This document shows positions 41,931 to 50,147 of a DNA stretch of 64,000 nt, in pieces; within the stretch, counting starts at the first letter, position 1, and the number at the start of each line of letters is the position of its first letter. The stretch comes from Strigamia acuminata (Eukaryota; Arthropoda; Chilopoda; Geophilomorpha; Linotaeniidae). Under the pieces are notes generated by a model. The model made no database searches. It worked only from the letters and a program-made list of their open reading frames with translations, and was not told the origin of the DNA. Where the stretch lies: NCBI GenBank assembly GCA_949358305.1, contig OX442314.1:59405369-59469368 (forward strand), in the 5' to 3' direction. Made by a program: the position numbers and the translations under genes.

Positions 41931-44795
41931 TTAAAATGCAGACGCGCCCTGACCGTCCATCGCATAATAGACCAGTCTAAGCGCTGTTTTCACGAGGATC
42001 ACTCTCACCTGTTGTTTAGAAGTCGCGTAGCACTTCCGGCTAATTCGGTTCACTCGGTAAAGGAAATGTCCAACATAATATTGTTTAATGATGGACAACA
42101 ATTTTTCGCCCGCGCTGTGGTCAAGTTGCAAGTCCGAAAAGATGATCGTTTCGAAAAGGCGCGTCAGAACACTCCAATCCACGACCAATTCGATTTTAGG
42201 CTCCCATGGCAACGAATAGAATATTTCGTCCACCGGAATAATCTCCTCCATGATCGCAAGGGCGCAAGTTGGCTCTACGAGACGTTTCTCCTTAGGTTTC
42301 GGCTTGATTGGTTCGCGTAAACTCTCACGCGTGACAACCTCGCCTTGATCGTCGTCGTTCTCCTTCGGCGGCGTCAAAATCATTTTTGGCATCTTTGACA
42401 TCAATGGCGATCGACGTCCAGCCTTTGCACCGCCCCGTCCAACTCCAGGAAGTCTGAAGGGCTCGTCTGCTTGAATTACTTCAATTTTGTTATGCTCTCG
42501 CGCTGCCAGAAATGCTTTGTGGTTTTCTTCGTCGCCTGTTGACTCGCGAAGCGATTCGACATCCGACATCGAATAATCCAGATCCGACGATAACTCCGAG
42601 GCGAGTATTCCTGTGTCCGCCACGATTACGGGATCGTATCTGAATGAATATTTGGTTCGGGGATCTGCCAATTTCGGATTTTCGGCAATTGCGTCCTCAA
42701 ATTGTTGCACCAATTTCTCAGGCGCCAACTCGATGAGAATCTTTTCTGAAAAGTTCTTGATTTCATCCTCCGTCATGATCAATTCTGGGTCCAGTGGTGG
42801 CTTAGCGGGCGCATTTTTCTCGTCCTCAAGTCTCTGGGCCTCCCTGAGCGCGTCGGCCTCTCGAAATCGTTTGACGGCGTCGCGACGACTCTGATGCATT
42901 TGGGTGATGATTTCTTTTAAATTAAAGTGCACGGCGTGCACAATGAGGTGATGCACCGCGTGTTCGTCTCCGGTACAGTCCTTTGTCATTTTCGCTTCAA
43001 TTTCCTTCGCGATGTTCCCGAGGCGTCCGAAAATCGTTCCGACGACCGTCTTGAAGTCCGAGGCGCTAACGTTGAAATCCAGATTAATCGACATCTTAAA
43101 AAGTTCGCTCCATCCTTCTGATCTCAGGTTGATTCGTCCTTGACCCCTGTTCTCCATGGGGTACAGTATCTCAAGCTCGTGGCGCCGGAATATTTCGGAC
43201 ATCTGGGTGAAGATACGGTCTGGGCGCATCGTACATCCATTTCGATCAAATCCCTGGAGATAACGTGGCTTTAGAGATGCGCATCCCTCCGACGACGTTG
43301 ATCCGCTCGAGACCGCCGAAATAGCTTTAGCAATTGGATTAGAAATCTTGTTTTCCAATTTCTTGACGTCGTGGATCTTTGCGCACTCCTCCGCATCTCT
43401 CGCAATTTCGGCAGCGATATTCGCGATGGATGAAGATGGTGTAAAATTCAACAACGCTTTGATATCTCGGTCAACCTGTGGGGAAAAATCAGCTTTAATT
43501 AGTTTTTTGTTAAAATCAGCAATTGTGTCCATTTGTGTGTTTGAAGTTGCAATTTTGGAGTACGTAATCGGCACCGATGTCGCAGCAACTGAAGTCATCA
43601 TCTTGGGCGTCACATTCGATTGAGTCACAGTGGTGGCATCGACAGGTCGGGCAGCTTGGCTCGATTCGGACGTCTCAATCGAAGACGATTTGTTTTTTAC
43701 AACGTAAAAATAAGGAATGACGATTGGCGCAGCAGTGGTCACCGTTGTAACGTTGGTTGACTTTGCCTCCGCCGCCGTCACACTCGATTCCGTTTTGATG
43801 ATCGGGGTCGACATCGTGTTGATATTATTAATTTTCTCTCTCTCTCTTCTGTTTTCTTCATTCTTCTTTACCTTTTTAATTACTTGATCGCCCAACGAAA
43901 GTTCCTCTGTTGGTTTAACGACGGGCAAGGCGGCAGGCGCTCCTCCAACCGCTCCATTTTCCTCGACAATGACTGATGATGCGTTCGATGTTGGTCCGGA
44001 TCGTCCCGTCACGAAGTGAGTGTCTCGATTCGCCTCCGCTCCAATCCTTTTCGTCACTTTCTGCGTGTATTCCTTCAAACGGTGCGTGCTCCGCTCCTCG
44101 TACGTATGTCGTGGACGCAGATTTGAATGCTGAAATGGCAAGTCGGCCGCAACTCTCTCCGGCTCCGAATACGCTTTTTTCGCATCCGCGACCACATTGG
44201 GCGCCGTCAAACACAGTTCTATACCCGATTCCACATCGTAGGTCTTTCCTTCAGGCGTCACAAACTGGTCCGGAAGTTCGGCAGGCTGCTCGCCGGCAAT
44301 TATGTAGGCTCCCTCTGGATATTCCCAAGTCAAAGGTCGGATTCCCTTCTCTCTTGCCAATTGCTTTATGCGTGCCAAATATGACGCGTGCGCATGACGA
44401 AAACGAGCGATGGCGTTTGCACTGCCGAATGGAATCCTCGGCGGCGGAAAATCCACTCCAGCCAACGAAGTTTTATCTATCGACTCGTAGCCTAATACAT
44501 AAGCGAACATAAGGCGCATCCATTTCCGGAATTTGCAACGACGCAAGTCACCGCCGCCCCGACACGCTCGGCATTCTCGTGGCGCCCGCAGTTGGTAAAT
44601 CTCAAATCCGGTCCCGCTACAAACTGGACACAGTTCATAGTTTGGAAAACTTTGGTCGTTTGGGTGGTCCGGATGCCAGCGTGGCACCAGTCCTTCGCCC
44701 GACGCTTCGATTGGTGGCATCGGCAGGTACTTTGGATAGCCTTTTTGGGTTGGTTTTGGAATCGTAATCGTTACTTTTGGATCGTAGGACGCCAT
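41931..44795 (-). CDS. Element D third ORF (unknown protein with CxxCxGxG motifs)
   Basis: An uninterrupted 954-codon ORF from ATG at 44795 to TAA at 41931, in the place where envelope genes sit, but with no signal peptide or membrane segment. Near residues 57-84 it has CPVCSGTG and CRACRGGG, two copies of the CxxCxGxG motif used by DnaJ-type zinc centres (which normally have four). The middle is Ser/Thr/Val-rich and low-complexity (about 270-430). A helical, charged region follows (about 500-700), then an acidic stretch and a compact C-terminus ending QVRVILVKTALRLVYYAMDG. I do not recognise the family. It is probably an element-encoded accessory protein. A short candidate 5' UTR intron (GTAAGT at 44910 to TTTTAG at 44818, minus strand) precedes it. 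Confidence 0.8.
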   Translation of the reverse strand: MASYDPKVTITIPKPTQKGYPKYLPMPPIEASGEGLVPRWHPDHPNDQSFPNYELCPVCSGTGFEIYQLRAPRECRACRGGGDLRRCKFRKWMRLMFAYVLGYESIDKTSLAGVDFPPPRIPFGSANAIARFRHAHASYLARIKQLAREKGIRPLTWEYPEGAYIIAGEQPAELPDQFVTPEGKTYDVESGIELCLTAPNVVADAKKAYSEPERVAADLPFQHSNLRPRHTYEERSTHRLKEYTQKVTKRIGAEANRDTHFVTGRSGPTSNASSVIVEENGAVGGAPAALPVVKPTEELSLGDQVIKKVKKNEENRREREKINNINTMSTPIIKTESSVTAAEAKSTNVTTVTTAAPIVIPYFYVVKNKSSSIETSESSQAARPVDATTVTQSNVTPKMMTSVAATSVPITYSKIATSNTQMDTIADFNKKLIKADFSPQVDRDIKALLNFTPSSSIANIAAEIARDAEECAKIHDVKKLENKISNPIAKAISAVSSGSTSSEGCASLKPRYLQGFDRNGCTMRPDRIFTQMSEIFRRHELEILYPMENRGQGRINLRSEGWSELFKMSINLDFNVSASDFKTVVGTIFGRLGNIAKEIEAKMTKDCTGDEHAVHHLIVHAVHFNLKEIITQMHQSRRDAVKRFREADALREAQRLEDEKNAPAKPPLDPELIMTEDEIKNFSEKILIELAPEKLVQQFEDAIAENPKLADPRTKYSFRYDPVIVADTGILASELSSDLDYSMSDVESLRESTGDEENHKAFLAAREHNKIEVIQADEPFRLPGVGRGGAKAGRRSPLMSKMPKMILTPPKENDDDQGEVVTRESLREPIKPKPKEKRLVEPTCALAIMEEIIPVDEIFYSLPWEPKIELVVDWSVLTRLFETIIFSDLQLDHSAGEKLLSIIKQYYVGHFLYRVNRISRKCYATSKQQVRVILVKTALRLVYYAMDGQGASAF

Positions 44796-44817
44796 AATAA
44801 ATTATTGTAAAGTGAAA

Positions 44818-44910
44818 CTAAAAGAAATGGAAATTTTCCAGGAAAGAAAAAGTTATTTTAACGAAAATATTCAATTAAAAATGAATTGTTGTGAAATAGA
44901 AAGTACTTAC
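44818..44910 (-). other. Candidate 5' UTR intron of element D third ORF
   Basis: On the minus strand a consensus donor CACCC|GTAAGTACT at 44910 is followed 93 nt later by a pyrimidine-rich acceptor TTTCTTTTAG ending at 44818, 22 nt before the ATG. This would suit a separate subgenomic mRNA. It is inferred from consensus only. Confidence 0.35.
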
Positions 44911-45326
44911 GGGTGATAGACGCACAATTTCTAACAATATTTATCCAATTTAAGCGATTGTTAAGTCTTTGAGGCGCGACTATTCAGACGCAAATTAAAA
45001 TGTGGCTAAGTCGTGCCCTCACATGTCTTTAATACACGCGGTCTCGCTACGGGGTCGCCTCGTCATAAAATATGACACGGACCTCTCGCGTGAACGAGAT
45101 TTAATCACGCACTTCGAAGAAGCATGAGTTTGGACTTAGTAAATTTTTGTATCATCATTTTAAATTGATGAATTTCAAATTCCTAAACTAATCTTTACTT
45201 ACTATTTTCAGCGTCTATCCTCCGTAAATATTTGGTTTAAAGCAGGGAAAATTATAAACACAAGAAGGAAAGAAGGTTGGGTAAAGTAAAGAAAGAAATA
45301 AAATTATAAAATGAAAAGAAATTAAG
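44911..45326 (-). other. Spacer between pol and third ORF of element D
   Basis: AT-rich spacer with one GACCCCGTAGCGAG phrase near 45047-45060 (minus strand) that resembles the CCCGTAGC arm of the three hairpins found at the same relative place in element B. No ORF of interest. Confidence 0.4.
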
Positions 45327-46223
45327 TTATTTTATCGAAAATGAAGCGATGATGGTTTCAATTTCCGATGTAAACGCAGCAACATGTTTTTTGATCATTG
45401 TTGCGTCTGTTTGGTCTAGATCATCATCACTATTGAACCAATGGCGCAATTCTACGACGTTATACGGCAGCATTCAACGACCATCCTTGTCCATAAGAAT
45501 GACAGTATTGGGTCCAGTTAATTTATGGATTACGTAAACGCCTTCCGTCCTCTGTCGAAGTCCTGCAGCAAACTGTCGGTCCGCTGATGACAATTGTCGA
45601 TTTTTAATAGACACAAAATCGCCTGGTTTGAAATCGTGTGGTCTTCTTTTTCGATCGAACCAACGTTTATGTCTAATTTGAGCCCTTTGTAAATTTGCAG
45701 TGGCATTATTTCGTAATTCTCTCATCAATTCATGCGTCTCTCGCGCTCGTGCCGGTGGCAGCGGCTGTCCATCGTCGGTGTCCGAATCGAAGTCACCTGG
45801 ATAACGCGCCTCTTGTCCCGTCACCATTTGATAAGGAGAATACTGAAGTGAAGCTTGATAGGCTGAGTTAATTGCTAGCACAAAATATCCAATGTGAACG
45901 TCCCAGCGCACATGCTCTTCAATATAAGCTAAAATGCAGTTTTTTAATGCTTGGTTTAATCTTTCGGCCAAGTTCCCCTGTGGATGATAAACAGCCGTGT
46001 AGCGATTGATGGCGCCAAAACTCTAACATGCAGCCTGGAACTCCATTGAACGGAAAGCTGGCGCATTGTCACTTATAATGACTTTTGGAAATGCCCATCG
46101 CTGAATAAATCCTTGCAATTGTTTGATTGTTGTTTTCCAGTCAGATGTCTCAGTCAATCTCACATCCAACCATCGACTGGCGGCATCCACAATTACTAAT
46201 GCGTAACAATGTCCTCCAATCGA
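45327..46223 (-). pseudogene. Element D integrase, downstream part with in-frame stops
   Basis: Continues the pol frame exactly. After the TGA at 46224-46226 the integrase core reads YALVIVDAASRWLDV and VIISDNAPAF. A TAG at 46023-46025 comes next, then NLAERLNQALKNCILAYI (catalytic Glu) and the C-terminal DFKPGDFVSIKNRQLSS. A TGA at 45474-45476 follows, and the frame finally ends in TAA at 45327. The two TGA codons are consistent with CGA to TGA changes. No frameshift is present. Integrase is thus interrupted three times although the surrounding pol and gag are open. Confidence 0.85.
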
Positions 46224-49200
46224 TCAAGGCTTTTTACCATAATAATCGATGTAAATTGTGTGAAACAAATGTCGTGGTTTGGCCATGATCATTGGTCCAT
46301 ATGGGAGGCGATTCAACGGCTTGGCTCGTTGACATGGTTCACATTTTTGAATCCAAAGCAAAACGTCCTCCTTCATTTTTGGCCAATAAACTCGGGCCCG
46401 GAGTCGATGAAGTGTTTTTTCAACTCCTAAATGTCCGCAGCTCGGCGGGTAATGCAGAGCCTTGAAATATTGTTCGCGTAACGCTAAAGGCAAATAGATT
46501 TGTCTTCTACGGCGAATCCTATTTATGTCGATCGGTGGATAACGACACAACATTCCCTTATAAATAGCAAAATCTACGGCACGATACCTGATACGCGCTG
46601 CTTGTACTTGGTCGTTGGGTAAATGTCCTTGATCAAGATATTCGATTAATTCGGCGCTCCACGTGTCTTCGTGTTGTCGACGAATTATTTCGTTAATTGT
46701 TGGTATTAGACGAAATGGTTGGTGGTCTTGCGGCGCCTCATGGAGTCGCTCGGCCTCATCCTCTTCTTCGTCTTGTTGTTCATCAGCAACAGGGCGTCTT
46801 GTCGCATTTCTTTGAAATTGTGATCGATCTTGACGCACTTGCTGTGGCATAAATCCTGCACGCCCCATCCATGCTGGTTGATAAGTTGTCGAATCGTCCG
46901 ACGAATCCGAATCTGGACCTCCATATCCGTCAAAATTCGGTCGCACAGCTCCAGATGGTCCTGCAGGTGGGCTCAACACATCAGGAGTTGGAAACGATGC
47001 AGTTGGCACATTTGGTGATGGCAGAGGCGACATTAAAGGTGGTAATGGTGCAACAGCTCCAGGAGGCGTCGAAACTTGTTTCTGTTGACGCGCTCTGGCT
47101 CGAGTTAATACCTGATAATTTGGTGGCGGTCTCTTCTTGTTTTTAGAACCTTTTGGCCTACCCAATTTTGGTTTAATTTGCTGTTGTCGTCTTTGCGCTC
47201 TTGTCATCACAGCTGCGTTATTTCGTTGTTGTGCCGCAGCCAATCCAACTCCAATAATGTTGATTATTGGTAATTTTGGCCAATCATCTGGGTCGTCAAA
47301 ATAAGCGATGTAGCATGTTTCATCAACGAGAGGCGAGTCGTCTGCATCCAATGGTTCCGATGGTTCCACAGGCGCACGGCTAAGGGCATCCGCAACACGA
47401 TTCTGTGCTCCTGAACAGTAAAGAAATGTAAATTTGTACTCACTGAGGGACAGAACCCATCGTGCCAGGCGTCCTTTTGGTTCTCGCTGCTGGAAAAGCC
47501 ACTTTAACGACAAATGATCGCTTTCTAAATAAAAATTCATCATCTCAAGATACACACGAAATCTTTTGACCGCCCAAACCGCCGCTAAGCATTCAATCTC
47601 GGTGACGCTGTAATTCTTTTCTGCAGAATTCAATGCACGTGATGCAAAGGCGATTGGTGTTCGTTCACCTTGATCATTGAGTTGCATAAGTGCAGCGCCC
47701 AAACCTGAATAGCTGGCGTCTGTTTGTAGTATGTATGGCTTGGTCCAATCCGGGAATCTTCGATGTAGAGTTGGTTCAGCCAATCCTCTTTTGAGTGAAT
47801 TAAATGCTTCTTGGTGTTGAGTCGTCCAATTCCACTCAGAATCTTTTTTGAGTAAGGGGCGAAACACCTCGCATGTTTTTGAATAATTTGGGAAAAATGA
47901 CTGATAATAACCAATCATTCCTTTGAATCTTTGTAATTCTTTGATGTTGGTAGGCGCCGGAAAATATTGAATTGCCGTCACCTTATTTGGATTTGGTTTA
48001 ATGTGTCCAGCCTCCACAATATGTCCCAAAACTTCGAGCGATGTTCTGCACAACTCCGTCTTGTTGGCGTTCATCGTGAATCCCGCTTCATCCAAGGCTT
48101 GAAGAATTATTTTGAGATGTTGCACATGCTCCTCGAAAGTCTTGCTGAAAATTATGACGTCATCGAGATAAACAAACACGAACTTGTAAAGATATTTTGA
48201 CAAAGTTTTGTTCATGGCTCTCTGCAGAGTTGCTGGGCCATTAATGGGTCCAAATGGCATTCTCACATATTCGAAAAGTCCTCTGTGCGTAATAAATGCG
48301 AGAAATCTCTCGTCACCTGGACGCACTCCAATCTGGTGGAAAGCTTCTCGTCCATCTATGATCGAAAACCAATTTGATCCTCCTAAATAAGAAAATATAT
48401 TATCGATGTCGGGTAGTGGGTAGACATCGGGTAAAGTTTGAGCATTCATCGGTCTAAAATCCATAGCTGTACGCCAATCTCCAGTTTTCTTTGGAACAAC
48501 AACAGGCGCCACCGCACAATCACTTTTTGATCGACGAATAATGCCTTGTTTTAGTTTTTGGTCCAAATAAGCATCAATTACCATCTTTTTTGCTGGGTTA
48601 ACGGGTCTTACAGGCACATGAATTGGTCTAAAGTCCGGTTTTAAATTTACTTCAAACTGAGTGTTGTTGCATAATCCAACCTCCTCACGAAATACTTTCG
48701 AAATTGGTCGAAGAGTCTGAATTAATAAACGAATTTGGGGTACCGTCAATGATGACCACAGCTGGTCGTAAATCCAGTCCAGTTGTGTTGGATCACTGCT
48801 TGGTTGATATTGTAGTACGTTAACATCCAGAGGCGGCTCCGAAATCGTCGAATGATCGTGTACTCTGGCCATGAGCATATTTTCATCCACACGACGCAAA
48901 AGCCGTCTTCCCTGCGTGTTAAGTTGTTTTATTGTTGGTGACAATTCACAAAGGCGTCTCCGCTGTCGTCTTGCACGTCTGCGTTGGCTAAGCGTCGAAA
49001 ACAATGATGAATTGAATTTTCTTGATTTTTTAATGGAATCCTTCCTCCTTGGTGACCATATCAATGACCATTGATCTCGTGTACGATTCCGAATCCTCTT
49101 GATTTGGTGTTGAGCATCATCATTTGGATATTCGAAAATCTCTTGTGACAAAGGTCGATGTTCTAGAAGAATACAATTAATGTTATTAATTACTACCTTG

Positions 49201-50147
49201 GGTACATCCTTGGCGCTGTCCTTTGTATCATCGGGCCTCTTGATGGGGAATAAAAGAACAGATTCTGACTTGTTAGCTTGTTCTAAAGTCATGAATTGTC
49301 TTCGCTCTTGTGATCCCTTCAAATACCACTGGCACAATTCAAAGTCCGTGCACAGACCAACCGCTCTGCAGAAATCTCTTCCCAGCAGAAGGTCCTCTGA
49401 TGTTTTGGGTATAATTAAACAAATGAAAGAAATAACGGCCAATGGTGCGCGCACCGACAGTTTAACAGATCCCTTAACTGGAATTTTGTCATCGGCCGCT
49501 GTACGCACTGTTTCGTGAAGTTCGAGCAATTCCAAACCCATATTGGCTTTAAGTTTGTTGAATAATGACTCTGACATTACACATGTCTGAGCGCCTGAAT
49601 CCAAAAGTGCGACAAAACTCACGTTGGCCCATGTTATTTTGATATATGGTGCTTCTCTGTTGAAGCGATCAGTCTTCGTAATTTCGATTCTCGGCTCTTC
49701 GGATTTTTGCAATTCCTCGGGCGACAAAAGAACGAAGTTTGTTTGCAACGTCTCACTCTGCGTTGTCAACGAAGTTGATTTTTTGGGGGTTTCCTTGGCT
49801 TTCACAGACGAAAGTTGCGCTGATTTTGTTAGTTGTGGTGTTACGACACCGGGTATTTTTGTTTTTGATTTACTTGAATCTGTTTTGATTAATGTAGTTA
49901 ATTTAATGTCCGTAGACGGGGTTAATGATTTGTTGTTGTCTTCTCGAACAGCAGATGGCGCCTCTGGTGTCGGAGTAGACGGTTTTGTACTTCCATCGAT
50001 GTCTGGTGATTCTTCAGTCTTCCTCTCAGTAGAGTCCTCGATGTTTATATCCGACCCGCTCTCTGGACTCATGCTTTGAGCAGGCCGCTTGCGTTTCCCG
50101 ACTGACGACTCCATTCCTTGCCACAAACGGGGCACACAGGCCTCCAT
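46224..50147 (-). CDS. pol: Element D Pol (protease, RT, RNase H, start of integrase)
   Basis: A 1307-codon frame, -1 relative to gag, overlapping it by 79 bp. Domains: a Ser/Thr-rich leader, aspartic protease ALLDSGAQTCVMSE (near residue 183), RT with APVVVPKKTGDWRTAMDFRP and VYLDDVIIFSKT (near 660), RNase H with LQTDASYSGLGAALMQ (near 804) and ADALSRAP. An unusual 250-residue linker follows with TRAQRRQQQ, an AT-hook-like KLGRPKGSKNKKR and a Pro-rich stretch. The HHCC zinc domain of integrase (HLGVEKTLHRLRARVYW, then CEPCQRAK, near 1240-1275) comes last. It ends at an in-frame TGA just inside the integrase core. RT and RNase H motifs look intact. Confidence 0.93.
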   Translation of the reverse strand: MEACVPRLWQGMESSVGKRKRPAQSMSPESGSDINIEDSTERKTEESPDIDGSTKPSTPTPEAPSAVREDNNKSLTPSTDIKLTTLIKTDSSKSKTKIPGVVTPQLTKSAQLSSVKAKETPKKSTSLTTQSETLQTNFVLLSPEELQKSEEPRIEITKTDRFNREAPYIKITWANVSFVALLDSGAQTCVMSESLFNKLKANMGLELLELHETVRTAADDKIPVKGSVKLSVRAPLAVISFICLIIPKTSEDLLLGRDFCRAVGLCTDFELCQWYLKGSQERRQFMTLEQANKSESVLLFPIKRPDDTKDSAKDVPKVVINNINCILLEHRPLSQEIFEYPNDDAQHQIKRIRNRTRDQWSLIWSPRRKDSIKKSRKFNSSLFSTLSQRRRARRQRRRLCELSPTIKQLNTQGRRLLRRVDENMLMARVHDHSTISEPPLDVNVLQYQPSSDPTQLDWIYDQLWSSLTVPQIRLLIQTLRPISKVFREEVGLCNNTQFEVNLKPDFRPIHVPVRPVNPAKKMVIDAYLDQKLKQGIIRRSKSDCAVAPVVVPKKTGDWRTAMDFRPMNAQTLPDVYPLPDIDNIFSYLGGSNWFSIIDGREAFHQIGVRPGDERFLAFITHRGLFEYVRMPFGPINGPATLQRAMNKTLSKYLYKFVFVYLDDVIIFSKTFEEHVQHLKIILQALDEAGFTMNANKTELCRTSLEVLGHIVEAGHIKPNPNKVTAIQYFPAPTNIKELQRFKGMIGYYQSFFPNYSKTCEVFRPLLKKDSEWNWTTQHQEAFNSLKRGLAEPTLHRRFPDWTKPYILQTDASYSGLGAALMQLNDQGERTPIAFASRALNSAEKNYSVTEIECLAAVWAVKRFRVYLEMMNFYLESDHLSLKWLFQQREPKGRLARWVLSLSEYKFTFLYCSGAQNRVADALSRAPVEPSEPLDADDSPLVDETCYIAYFDDPDDWPKLPIINIIGVGLAAAQQRNNAAVMTRAQRRQQQIKPKLGRPKGSKNKKRPPPNYQVLTRARARQQKQVSTPPGAVAPLPPLMSPLPSPNVPTASFPTPDVLSPPAGPSGAVRPNFDGYGGPDSDSSDDSTTYQPAWMGRAGFMPQQVRQDRSQFQRNATRRPVADEQQDEEEDEAERLHEAPQDHQPFRLIPTINEIIRRQHEDTWSAELIEYLDQGHLPNDQVQAARIRYRAVDFAIYKGMLCRYPPIDINRIRRRRQIYLPLALREQYFKALHYPPSCGHLGVEKTLHRLRARVYWPKMKEDVLLWIQKCEPCQRAKPLNRLPYGPMIMAKPRHLFHTIYIDYYGKKP

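Noticed and set aside
41931-44795. Element D third ORF as an envelope gene
   Set aside because: No signal peptide, no transmembrane segment and no fusion-peptide or cleavage-site pattern. Position alone does not support it. The same holds for ORF3 of element B.
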